Source: Lichenostomus cassidix | Taxonomy: Eukaryota; Chordata; Aves; Passeriformes; Meliphagidae | Direction of reading: 5' to 3' | Assembly (NCBI GenBank): GCA_008360975.2 | Contig: CM039180.1 | Location: 15,839,122-15,903,121 of the forward strand | Length of the DNA stretch: 64,000 nucleotides | Shown: positions 28,201 to 37,890 of the stretch, in pieces | Numbering within the stretch: the stretch's first letter is position 1 | Layout of the letters: each line of letters begins with the position of its first letter | Position numbers and translations under genes: made by a program | Notes under the pieces: generated by a model | Seen by the model: only the letters and a program-made list of their open reading frames with translations | Database searches by the model: none | What the model was told of the DNA's origin: nothing

Positions 28201-30900
28201 AGCAAGGTTTCGTGGAATGCAGAAGAGCAACTCCATGACTGGACATAACAAGTGGAAGCCAATGTATTTAAATGTTGATCTCTGCAAGCAGACACTACAG
28301 TCAATGGAACCTGGAGAACAATTTAGATCTGTAAAAAGAATATTAAGAGCTCTGTACTGTTGCCTAAACAAAATCAGTGCTGTTTGGGACAACTTACAAA
28401 CTGAGGCAACATGAGACAGACAGGCATGGCATGGCACCTAGAGAAAAGCAGGAAGACTATGTCTTCTGAAGATTCAGGCCAGAGAGAATAATTTCAAGGA
28501 TCTTAATGTCATTAGGTGCTTGTTACTACTAACTCATTAATACTGTTGTGGCCCTTTGATACTCACTGTTGGTTAAAAAGCAAGGAAAACTCAATTTATT
28601 GGAATCTTTCTGTGGTGTAGTACTTGCGTAGAGAATCAGATCTCCTGACTGACCCATCACAATTCATCGCTTTTGATACATTTAAAATGCACACAAAACA
28701 TCTCCTAAACCTCTACACACAAAAAACTGTCCTGTGCAACTATTTCTACAGGAAGAATTTCTCTTGTCTACAAGTGTCTTACCTATACACAATTCAGTCA
28801 TGTCTGTAGCAGGACTGCCCTGGGTGAGACCTTTGGAGGCTCCACACAGAATGTTAATCATCACAGGCATATAAACTGAGCTAGACACAGCAGGAGCTGC
28901 CAAACTGTCCAAAGCTTCCATCTGGAGAGCTCCTGTAACTATTAGTCAAATAGGTCATTGTGAAGGTTCGAGTTGTCAGTCACCTGGCTTCAAGTTTGTC
29001 CATTGTGTCAAGCCTGTCCATTAATTAATTTATGCAGGTGACTGAGTGGAATGTTCCGGGACAATCCAAGGAATTAGTTATTTATATATGCTGGTGTGCA
29101 GGGACCTGAAACCCTGCTGCCCCACAATTATGACAAAAGAACACATATTACAATTCATTTATAGCTTAAGTCTCATTGCTCTTGACACAATGTTTAACAA
29201 CAAAACCTATAAAATAATAAATTATTAAAACTATGTACTTTATAAAAATTGTTTATAAAAGAAAGATAGTCCCTTTGGTATCAACCACAATAACTGATAA
29301 GGCAGAGCACACACAGTGTGCAACGTCAACTATTTAAATGCTTACTGAAATGACAGAAAAATAATTAATAATACTTACAATAAAGCAATGGAATAATGCC
29401 AAATCCCATTGGATTATACTGCAGAAAAATGACACAAAATTAACTACAGATATACAATTGTGGTACTTGTTGCAAAAAAGTTTTGTTTACTTGTGTAAAT
29501 TGGACAAACTGAGCATTAGGGCTGAGCTCTAAAAATATTTATACAATCCTAATTTTCAGTTTACATTCTATAATGAATTCTGCTTCTCTAATTATGTCTA
29601 ATAGTGTGTCTTCTCTTTTAGTAGACTTAGAAACCCCAAATATAATTTATTGCACTACTCTACTTAAAATAGATTTGCATGATGTTAACAATAGGGAAAA
29701 TACTTCCTAAACTCACGTGATTCACATAGTCAATAGCAGCTGGTGAAACATAAATGCTAAAAGAAAAACAAGGAGTATCAATATTTTTAAATTTATCAGA
29801 TGTTCAGTTAATGTCTACTTTAGCAAGTGTTTTTCTAAACACTAATTATATGACATTTTCTAACTATACGTTGCATATGTATATTATATGAGAACTGAAG
29901 AGCAGATTAATTTCTCTGAAGGCATAATAAGAACTTTGTTCTTGCCCCCACTGAATTTAATGGGAATTTTGCCATCAGCTTCAATGAAAGCAGGTTGAGG
30001 TTTTAGATAGTTGACACAGAACATATTTTAAAGCCACCTGTGCAAATGCGACCACTGAGCCACCTTCTGTTGCTACTGTTCTACGGAATTTTCACTCTCC
30101 AATGGTGTATTGCTTTCACCTGTGAGCATTGATTAAACTCATCATCTGCACTTTTTTAACCAGGAATCACACTTTTTACACTTTGTCTCTCAGAATTAAG
30201 AACTGTGAGTAAATGATCTTATTTTGAGTTTGTCACGTTTTTATCTAAGACAGTGTCCATCAAAGCAATACACTGATATGAAAAGTTCAGATATAGAGAA
30301 AACTTGTAGTGCTGTAAAAGTATGGCTGTTAAAAAAGTGGGGATTGGGATTTTTTTGGAAATGAAGAAACATGTATTTTTGGTTTGTCCATATTTACTTT
30401 ACAATTGTACTAAGAAAACTCCTAATATTGAAGTCAAGTTCACATATTTATGAAGGGATAGAAGCCATCCATATAGGTGTAACTTTCAGTTATTTAAATA
30501 AATGAAGAAAAAATTATAAGTTTCATTTATTTAAGTGTAGGCAGACTATTGTTTATTATTACTACAAAATAATTAGAGGAGCATATTCTTACTTTTTATT
30601 ACATTGTGATGAAAGTTTAAGTAGTATGTGTTTAACTCTTCAGCCAGGATACTTTTTCAATTCATCATCAATTCAATCAGAGGGCAGTCTGACTGTACTC
30701 TTTTGCAACAATATCATCTGTTCTCTTTTAAAAATGCTACCTTTTTGTACTGTAAGGAGAATTGCAGATGTATTTGAAAATTACACAGCGCCAGTGTTTC
30801 ATATGAATGAGTTTTCATGTAGTTTTAATGCAAGGCCTTAGAGATCAACACCAAGGTTGGGCATGGGGCATGTAGTTTTTTGCTGTTATTCACACTGATT
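25257..30900. other. AT-rich non-coding DNA, nothing recognised
   Basis: No frame above about 105 codons (26119-26436) and none with a domain. No mobile-element signature was recognised. Confidence 0.55.
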
Positions 30901-30905
30901 TGGGT

Positions 30906-31020
30906 GTGTATTATAGACAATTATATTGTTTATATAATTTAATGATATAATAATTTATTATCTTTTTGTAGTAATTATATAACAATTAATAATTTATTAT
31001 AACAATAATAAATATAATAG
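30906..31020. repeat. AT-rich low-complexity tract
   Basis: A stretch made almost only of A and T, with repeated 'aataatttatta'-type motifs that can fold on themselves. No unit repeats cleanly enough to call a microsatellite. Confidence 0.7.
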
Positions 31021-33442
31021 TGGGAATCATTAAAGATTTTTAATACTGCATGATGGGCAAATTTCAGATTTTGGCGAACCTTAAAAATAAATCTAAATGA
31101 AAAAATATGAAGGAATTTAAGATGGTCTTTTTGGAATCTTTAGTAGGTATCACATTCTAATAAAGAGGCTGTATTATAGAATTGCCTTCCAAACACAAAA
31201 CTCCCTTCTACCCCACTCATGACTACTTACTGTCTCTGTGAAGAAAGAATTCATCATATATACTGAAAAATGTTGTTAATACTGAAACTAATTCAGTTTT
31301 GTTTAAACCCCCACAAAACCTACTTAGCAGCTGCAAACAAAAGAGTAAGAGACAATGATGTGGTTCTCTGAAGTCACAGCACTGAAACTGTTGATTTATA
31401 ATTAGGTGATAGGTGTATGTATGTAGACATATGGGATTATTATTTCATTGACTTTGTTATTTTGTGTCAGTTTGTAACAGCTAAAACATTTTGAAACTGT
31501 TGGACTAAGCCATATAATCTGTACACAGTCAATACTCAGTGCAATGTTAAAGGGAATATAGGAAAGGCAGTCAAAATAGCACAAACATTGATTAAGGATG
31601 CTAATATATTATAATTAATGATCTGCAAATTTTATTTGCATCGGGGAACACTGAATACATAATAATGTTCCCATAAAACAAATTCTCTTATGATTTATTT
31701 GTCATTTATTAGAGAGAAGTTCCAGCAAAGTTACTATGGCTCTCTGCAATTTGAGACAGAATCAGGACCACTAATTTCAATTACATCTGACACATAAACT
31801 TGGCCTTGTGTATGGTTTTTTTTTCCTTGTTAATTTTTTTAATCCAGTGCTGTTCTTTGATGGAAAAAACCCAAACAAACAAGCCCCAAAAAACAAAAAA
31901 ACAAAAAAAAACCCAAAACCTCCAAATAAAGAACGGGAAAAGAAAACAGAAAACATGCAGTGTGACATCAGCTGTATCTTCTTCCATGTATAAATTGTGC
32001 ACTTATCTACAGATGTGAGTAAAGTCATAAACTTTTAAAGCCCCTAAGTGGCAGGCAGACAGAAAATAGAATGTGTGTTGTATAGTTAGATCCTGAATTT
32101 CTGCTTGTAGCAATTCTGAGTTACAGTCCTTCTCAGCAGTGAGTAAAAACTTAAAAAAAATTTATTAATCTGCTAACTGAAAGGCCACATACCTCAGTCA
32201 ATGTAATGTTATTAGCAGCAGGCAACAGGCTTCCCAATGATTTAGCTTTGGCCTTGGGACTTACTGATAATTGTCATGTGCAGCTGTGGCTTTGTTTCAC
32301 CTGTGACTTCAAAGCAAGGAAGTGTAAGGCAAGGCTCAGGAGAGCTTTCTTCTGTAGCTTTAAATCTTTTCCTGCAGGGACTTTTTTGGCTGTAGCTTAA
32401 TGCTGATTCTGTAATGGTCTAACAATACATGATATAGGTCTAAGAAAAGTGAGGAATTGCTGCGTAATGAGCATGTGGGCTAAAGTGGAAAGACAGAATG
32501 GTCAATAAGTCTTTTTAAGAACACAAGAAAATAGTTCCAAGCAGACCCATGACTTAGCAGGTGGAAGAAATCTCTACCATCAATGTCAAGGACCTTGTGA
32601 TGAAGAAAAAGGGAACCTGGTGGCTCACCCTGAACCCCATTCTCATTCATTCTTGTCATTTTTCTTGAAGACTAACCCCATCAACCTTAGCACCCAGAGG
32701 GATAGTAAAAGTGTGAGTACAAATGGCAGACAATTTTTTGTACAAGAATTATAAATATCATGAAAGTTTTTAGACACTTTGGATTAGAAGTATTAGTTTG
32801 TTGTATTTTTGTTAGGCTGTTAATATCTTAAGATAATAAAAGGTTCTTGAATCTACATGCAAAATATATTCATTTTTGCTCACAACATCCTTTTGAGCAG
32901 AAAAAACACAGAGCTATTAACAGAGAAACAAAAAGAATGGGATGATGTCTTAAAATCCCACTTCTGATGGACAAAATTTTGTGTTATTCAGGAAAATCAG
33001 GAGCTTTGTTACAGTACGATTTCATAAGTCTCTCTAAAAAAGCAGATCTTGCCAGGTTTAAACTCGATTAAATTATATTTATTTATCATTTTAACCTTAT
33101 TTCTTAAAGATTGTATTGTTTATGTGTATCCTCAATGGCTAGTTCTGAGACGGAGCAAGGGCTCCACCCTGGTCAATGACTATGTCTGTTACAATAGGAC
33201 TTAGCAAAAATTTTCCCAAAAGAACTGTTTCTTAGCCAAAGCCCAGACACAGTTCAAACGATATATCACAAACCAAGAACTTGTTAACAAGTAAGTATGA
33301 ACAAACTCAACTCATTCTGGTAAGAATGAGAGGAAAAAACATATGAATGTGAACCTTCCATTTACCCTCAGGGCCACAGAATAGACCCAGTCTTTTTTAG
33401 ATACAGATACATACCTAGTCTATGCCTTGCCAACCGTGCCCC
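31021..33442. other. Non-coding DNA left of the assembly gap
   Basis: An A-rich low-complexity run with 'caaa' and 'aaaac' units lies at about 31862-31925, and the frames crossing it are artefacts. Otherwise nothing was recognised. The sequence stops at a C-run (33439-33442) where the gap begins. Whether the last bases are host flank or part of the adjacent retroviral insertion cannot be decided. Confidence 0.5.
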
Positions 33443-33942
33443 NNNNNNNNNNNNNNNNNNNNNNNNNNNNNNNNNNNNNNNNNNNNNNNNNNNNNNNNNN
33501 NNNNNNNNNNNNNNNNNNNNNNNNNNNNNNNNNNNNNNNNNNNNNNNNNNNNNNNNNNNNNNNNNNNNNNNNNNNNNNNNNNNNNNNNNNNNNNNNNNNN
33601 NNNNNNNNNNNNNNNNNNNNNNNNNNNNNNNNNNNNNNNNNNNNNNNNNNNNNNNNNNNNNNNNNNNNNNNNNNNNNNNNNNNNNNNNNNNNNNNNNNNN
33701 NNNNNNNNNNNNNNNNNNNNNNNNNNNNNNNNNNNNNNNNNNNNNNNNNNNNNNNNNNNNNNNNNNNNNNNNNNNNNNNNNNNNNNNNNNNNNNNNNNNN
33801 NNNNNNNNNNNNNNNNNNNNNNNNNNNNNNNNNNNNNNNNNNNNNNNNNNNNNNNNNNNNNNNNNNNNNNNNNNNNNNNNNNNNNNNNNNNNNNNNNNNN
33901 NNNNNNNNNNNNNNNNNNNNNNNNNNNNNNNNNNNNNNNNNN
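33443..33942. other. Assembly gap of exactly 500 N
   Basis: All 500 positions are N, and a round number is typical of a placeholder of unknown true length. By comparison with the other LTR copy, about 53 bp of LTR terminus (the equivalent of 39805-39857), the target-site duplication and some host flank should lie inside. Apparent frames spanning the N run are meaningless. Confidence 0.98.
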
Positions 33943-34408
33943 CCCCTCCCCCACCCACAACTGAACCTCTTAGATGGAAGTGAAGAAAAAACTATTTATT
34001 TAACAAAACCACGCAGAGTGCCCTACAAGGCACAGGGGAAGGGGAAAAACAAGGTGAAAGGCAGTTATTCAACCTGATTAAAAAGTCCTTTTCTCAGACG
34101 CAGTCCCTCTCCTCCTTGCCCCCCACCCGGGGCCGGGTGGAGCTCCCTGGAGAGCTCTGCTGTCCTCTGGCCCTCCTGGGTCTCCGGGTGGCAAAGCAGA
34201 TCGAAGAGAAGGGGTCCAAACGAGGAAAAAGAAGAAGAATGGAAAAAAACGGGAACAGAGCTCACTCCGACCCCCGTCCAGCACGCAGTCTCTGCCGGGC
34301 GACGAATCCTCCCCCGGAGCAAGGCTTGGAGAAAATGTTTTCAAAACAACCCGCGTTTCTCTCTGCGGCTGGGTGCAGTTAAAGAGACAGGACCACACAT
34401 TTTACACA
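33943..34408 (-). repeat. 3' LTR, distal end lost in gap
   Basis: It matches 39858-40325 almost base for base. In element orientation it begins TGTGTAAAA at 34408 directly after a polypurine tract. Differences from the 5' LTR are two clear transitions (34117 versus 40034; 34321 versus 40237) plus length changes in A or T runs, one of them next to an extra G. The final part of U5 is hidden by the N gap. A GC-rich inverted repeat, CCACCCGG with a 2-base centre, is conserved at 34123-34140. An AATAAA polyadenylation signal is present in the same place as in the other copy. Confidence 0.95.
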
Positions 34409-34423
34409 TTTTTTTTCTTTCTT
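34409..34423 (-). promoter_or_regulatory. Polypurine tract (plus-strand primer)
   Basis: In element orientation this reads AAGAAAGAAAAAAAA and abuts the TG that opens the 3' LTR. That is the position and composition expected of the RNase H-resistant primer for plus-strand DNA synthesis. It also fixes the LTR boundary. Confidence 0.85.
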
Positions 34424-34692
34424 GGGCATATAAGCCAACGATAGGGGATAAAGGATTATCATATCATCAATCCAAGACATTCCACCCCTTATTCCATAGC
34501 GTTGGATTAAGGCCCACCTTAACATCTTCCAACTTCAAACACACACATATATATATACACCTATATACATACATACACACATACATATATACATATATAC
34601 ATATATACATATATACATATATACATATATACACATAACTATGTACAAATAATGTCACGAACGGTGAACGGTGGTATGTTGCCATCCCAACC
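34424..34692 (-). other. 3' untranslated part of the provirus, no env
   Basis: About 270 bp separate the end of integrase from the polypurine tract. No envelope, accessory or dUTPase-like frame is present. The only longish frame here (minus strand 34467-34709) translates the microsatellite into tyrosine/isoleucine-rich text and lacks an ATG at its start, so I do not call it a gene. Confidence 0.7.
34538..34637. repeat. CA/TA microsatellite with ACATATAT units inside the provirus
   Basis: A CA and TA run leads into about six consecutive 8-bp ACATATAT units. It lies between integrase and the polypurine tract, so it was either carried by the integrating element or expanded after insertion. Length is likely to vary between copies. 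Confidence 0.9.
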
Positions 34693-35577
34693 TTACATGT
34701 GGCCTTCACCCAAAATTAAATTTCCCTGAGGGACACATTGTGTTTTTCCATCTTCCTGCATTATCCACCAAGTACACCCTGGTCCCTGGGCAAAGACACC
34801 CCCACGGATGGGTTTGTCTTTATGTGAGGCAGAATCAATCCAGACAGTTTTCCCTAACAAGCCTCTGGCATGTACTGCTGGGACCTTATCTCCATCCACT
34901 GTATGTAGAAGCTCAGATTGGGCAGGACCTGCTCGGGTGATGGAGCCTCGGGTATTGACTAACCAGGTGGCCTCTGCTAAATGTCGCTCCCAATTCTTAT
35001 AAGTTCCCCCACCCAATGCCTTTAGGGTGGTTTTTAACAATCCATTATACCGTTCCACTTTGACAGCGGCTGGTGCATGATAGGGAATGTGGTACACCCA
35101 CTCAATGCCATGGTCTCTAGCCCAGTTGTTTATGAGGCTATTTTTAAAATGAGTTCCGTTATCTGACTCACTTCTCTCAGGGGTACCATGCCTCCACAGG
35201 ACTTGGTTCTCAAGGCCCAGGATGGTGTTACGAGCAGTGGCATGAGGCACAGGGTAGGTTTCCAGCCACCCCGTGGTGGCTTCTACCATTGTGAGCACAT
35301 AGCGCTTGCCATGGCGGGTTTGAGGCAGTGTGATGTAATCAATCTGCCAGGCCTCTCCATACTTATATTTTGACCACCTTCCACCATACCACCGGGGTTT
35401 CACCCGCTTGGCTTGCTTGATGGCAGCACATGTTTCACAGTCATGGATAACTTGAGAGATGCAGTCCATGGTTAGATCCACCCCTCGGTCTCGTGCCCAC
35501 TTATAGGTGGCATCTCTGCCCTGATGGCCTGAGGCATCATGGGCCCATCGAGCTAGGAATAAATCTCCTTTATGCTG
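34693..35577 (-). CDS. pol: Retroviral integrase frame, separated from RNase H by UAG
   Basis: 294 codons continue the pol frame after the UAG at 35580-35578. An N-terminal zinc-binding HHCC motif is visible: His13 and His18 (H-x4-H), then Cys47 and Cys50 in 'CETC'. The catalytic core has Asp80 in 'QIDYI', Asp139 in 'SDNGTHF' and Glu175 in 'VERYNG'; 35 residues separate the last two, the canonical D,D(35)E spacing. Integrases remove two bases from each end of viral DNA and join it to host DNA in the nucleus. The frame has no ATG near its beginning (the first is at codon 37, just before the zinc cysteines), so it would normally be made only as the C-terminal part of Pol. With the UAG, translation should stop before it unless that codon is also read through. 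All key residues are preserved, which fits a recent stop mutation. Confidence 0.9.
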   Translation of the reverse strand, partial: QHKGDLFLARWAHDASGHQGRDATYKWARDRGVDLTMDCISQVIHDCETCAAIKQAKRVKPRWYGGRWSKYKYGEAWQIDYITLPQTRHGKRYVLTMVEATTGWLETYPVPHATARNTILGLENQVLWRHGTPERSESDNGTHFKNSLINNWARDHGIEWVYHIPYHAPAAVKVERYNGLLKTTLKALGGGTYKNWERHLAEATWLVNTRGSITRAGPAQSELLHTVDGDKVPAVHARGLLGKTVWIDSASHKDKPIRGGVFAQGPGCTWWIMQEDGKTQCVPQGNLILGEGHM

Positions 35578-35580
35578 CTA
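35578..35580 (-). other. In-frame UAG splitting RNase H from integrase
   Basis: The pol frame meets TAG 18 codons after the last RNase H acid and 13 codons before the first zinc-binding histidine of integrase. The frame on both sides is intact and in the same phase. I see only a weak 5-bp hairpin downstream. A nonsense mutation is the simplest reading. Confidence 0.85.
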
Positions 35581-37887
35581 ATCCAAGTCTACCTGGGACA
35601 CCTTTATCTTTGCAGCCTGATCTACCTGTTCGTTGTTTCGGTGTTCCTCATTAGCTCGACTCTTGGGGACATGGGCGTCTACATGGCGGACCTTCACAGG
35701 TAGTCTCTCTGCCCGACTAGCGATGTCTTTCCACTCTTCAGCTGCCCAAATTGGTTTTCCCATACGCTGCCAACCAGCCTTCTTCCACTTTTCCAGCCAA
35801 CCCCACAGAGCATTGGCTACCATCCATGAATCAGTATAAAGGTAGAGCTTTGGCCATTTCTCTCCTTCAGCAATGTCCAGGGCTAACTGAACGGCTTTGA
35901 GCTCAGCGAATTGGCTCGATCCCCCCTCTTCTTCCCTAGCTTCTGCAACCCGTCGTGTGGGGCTCCACACAGCTGCTTTCCATTTTCTTTTTGTCCCTAC
36001 AAGACGACAGGAACCATCAGTGAAAAGAGCGTAGCGTGTTTCATCTGCTGGCAGTTGGTTGTATGGTGGGGCTTCCTCTGCACGGGTCACCTGTTCCAGT
36101 TCCTCTTCCTCAGTCAGACTAAAATTTTCACCTTCAGGCCAATTTGTAATTATTTCCAAAATCCCAGGGCGATTCAGATTTCCCATACGGGCACGCTGTG
36201 TGATAAGGGCAATCCATTTGCTCCATGTGCCATTGGTGGCATGATGAGTAGAGGGAACCTCTGCTTTAAACATCCACCCCAGCACCGGTAGTCGAGGTGC
36301 CAGGAGGAGTTGTGCTTCTGTGCCAATTACCTCTGAGGCAGCTTTGACTCCTTCATATGCTGCTAGGATTTCTTTCTCTGTTGGGGTGTAGTTGGCTTCA
36401 GACCCTCTGTAACTTCGGCTCCAAAATCCCAGTGGTCGACCTCGGGTCTCACCAGGCACCTTCTGCCAAAGGCTCCAGGACAGACCATGGCTCCCAGCTG
36501 CAGAGTAAAGCACATTCTTTACTTCTGGCCCTGTCCTGACTGGGCCAAGGGCTACTGCATGAGCAATCTCCTGCTTGATCTGGGTGAAGGCTTGCTGCTG
36601 TTCAGGGCCCCAGTGGAAATCGTTCTTCTTGCGGGTTATGAGATAGAGAGGACTCACGATCTGGCTGTACTCAGGGATGTGCATTCTCCAAAAGCCTATG
36701 GCACCTAGGAAAGCTTGCGTCTCCTTCTTGTTGGTTGGGGGGGACATTGTGATGATTTTATTGATAACCTCAGTAGGAATCTGACGTCGTCCATCTTGCC
36801 ACTTCACTCCTAGGAACTGGATCTCTTTGGCAGGCCCTTTGACTTTGCTCTTTTTTATAGCGAAACCGGCTTCCAGGAGAATCTGGATTACTTCCTTTCC
36901 TTTCTCAAATACTTCTTCTGCTGTGTCTCCCCACACAATGATGTCATCAATGTATTGCAAATGTTCTGGAGTCCCACCCTTTTCCAGTGCAGCCTGGATC
37001 AGTCCATGACAAATGGTGGGACTGTGTTTCCACCCCTGGGGCAATCGGTTCCAGGTGTACTGCACGCCCCTCCAGGTGAAAGCAAACTGAGGTCTGCACT
37101 CTGCTGCCAGAGGAATGGAGAAAAATGCATGTGCAATGTCAATAGTAGCATACCACTTTGCTGCCTTGGACTCTAGCTCATACTGGAGCTCCAGCATGTC
37201 TGGCACAGCAGCACTCAGAGGTGGAGTCACCTCATTCAAGGCACGATAGTCCACAGTCAATCTCCATTCTCCTTCAGATTTTCGCACAGGCCAGATGGGG
37301 CTGTTAAAGGATGAATGGGTCCTGCTGACCACCCCTTGGCTCTCCAGCTCACGGATTAGTTTGTGAATGGGAATCACGGCATCGCGAGTTGTCCGGTACT
37401 GTCGGCGGTGCACAATCGAGGTTGCAATTGGTACTTGTTGCTCTTCTCCTTTCAGGAGTCCTACTGCAGATGGGTTCTCTGACAGTCCAGGCAAGGTGTT
37501 CAATTGTTTTATGCCCTCTGTCTCCACAGCAGCTATCCCAAATGCCCACTTGAGTCCCTTTGGGTCTTTGAAATATCCATTTCGGAGGAAATCTATACCC
37601 AAAATACATGGAGCCTCTGGGCCAGTCACAATGGAATGTTCTTTCCACTCTCTTCCAGTCAGGCTCACCTCAGCTTTCACGAGGGTCAAGTCTTGTGATC
37701 CTCCTGTAACGCCGGAAATAGAAATAGGTTCTGTCCCCACATGTCGCGATGGGATTATCGTGCATTGTGCACCAGTGTCAACTAAAGCCTCGTATTCTTG
37801 TGGCTCTGATGTGCCAGGCCACCGAATCCACACTGTCCAAAAAATTCGGTTTTCCCTGGCCTCTACCTGGCTAGAGGCAGGGCCCCT
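35578..37887 (-). CDS. pol: Protease, reverse transcriptase and RNase H (Pro-Pol) frame
   Basis: 769 codons follow the gag UAG in the same frame. Domains in order: an aspartic protease with 'LVDTGAQCTII' (active-site Asp37) and the later 'CILGIDFL'; a reverse transcriptase with 'LTVDYRALN', the first catalytic Asp250 in 'TIDIAHAFF', 'LPQGWKHSPTICH' and the catalytic YIDD at 312-315; a connection region; and an RNase H with Asp624 in 'FTDGS', Glu662 in 'FAEL', Asp686 in 'YTDSW' and Asp756 in 'NNEQVDQA', all four metal-binding acids. The product would cleave the viral polyprotein and copy viral RNA into DNA. No ATG occurs until the codon at RT residue 231, so separate initiation would lose the protease and readthrough from gag is the likely route. 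The frame ends at a TAG directly ahead of integrase, where the family normally continues uninterrupted. Confidence 0.93.
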   Translation of the reverse strand, partial: RGPASSQVEARENRIFWTVWIRWPGTSEPQEYEALVDTGAQCTIIPSRHVGTEPISISGVTGGSQDLTLVKAEVSLTGREWKEHSIVTGPEAPCILGIDFLRNGYFKDPKGLKWAFGIAAVETEGIKQLNTLPGLSENPSAVGLLKGEEQQVPIATSIVHRRQYRTTRDAVIPIHKLIRELESQGVVSRTHSSFNSPIWPVRKSEGEWRLTVDYRALNEVTPPLSAAVPDMLELQYELESKAAKWYATIDIAHAFFSIPLAAECRPQFAFTWRGVQYTWNRLPQGWKHSPTICHGLIQAALEKGGTPEHLQYIDDIIVWGDTAEEVFEKGKEVIQILLEAGFAIKKSKVKGPAKEIQFLGVKWQDGRRQIPTEVINKIITMSPPTNKKETQAFLGAIGFWRMHIPEYSQIVSPLYLITRKKNDFHWGPEQQQAFTQIKQEIAHAVALGPVRTGPEVKNVLYSAAGSHGLSWSLWQKVPGETRGRPLGFWSRSYRGSEANYTPTEKEILAAYEGVKAASEVIGTEAQLLLAPRLPVLGWMFKAEVPSTHHATNGTWSKWIALITQRARMGNLNRPGILEIITNWPEGENFSLTEEEELEQVTRAEEAPPYNQLPADETRYALFTDGSCRLVGTKRKWKAAVWSPTRRVAEAREEEGGSSQFAELKAVQLALDIAEGEKWPKLYLYTDSWMVANALWGWLEKWKKAGWQRMGKPIWAAEEWKDIASRAERLPVKVRHVDAHVPKSRANEEHRNNEQVDQAAKIKVSQVDLD

Positions 37888-37890
37888 CTA
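37854..37890 (-). promoter_or_regulatory. Gag UAG with downstream hairpin: probable readthrough signal
   Basis: In element orientation the UAG (37890-37888) is followed by AGGGG (37887-37883) and then a hairpin. The 5' arm is 37882-37872, the loop GCCAGG is 37871-37866 and the 3' arm is 37865-37854. Eleven pairs form with a single bulged C at 37858; seven pairs next to the loop are uninterrupted. Gammaretroviruses use a UAG, a short purine-rich spacer and an RNA pseudoknot to let a few percent of ribosomes continue into pol. The layout here is similar, although I have not identified the second stem of a pseudoknot. The shared gag and pol phase and the lack of an early pol ATG support the same role. 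Efficiency is unknown. Confidence 0.7.

Noticed and set aside
33368..34077. Long open frames of 180-216 codons across the gap
   Set aside because: They consist almost wholly of N, so they carry no coding information.
34065..34398. Minus-strand frames of 85-106 codons in the LTR, repeated at 39982-40326
   Set aside because: They lie in U3/R of the LTR, read GC-rich non-coding sequence, change frame between the two LTR copies through homopolymer indels, and show no domain.
34467..34709. 80-codon hydrophobic frame at the 3' end of the provirus, at first sight env-like
   Set aside because: Its hydrophobic part is the translated CA/TA microsatellite, it has no ATG at its start, and it overlaps the end of integrase in another frame.
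35578..35620. Idea that the UAG before integrase is also a programmed readthrough site
   Set aside because: The six bases after it do not fit the CARYYA-type leaky context and only a weak short hairpin follows. It is kept as a low-probability alternative under the finding on that codon.
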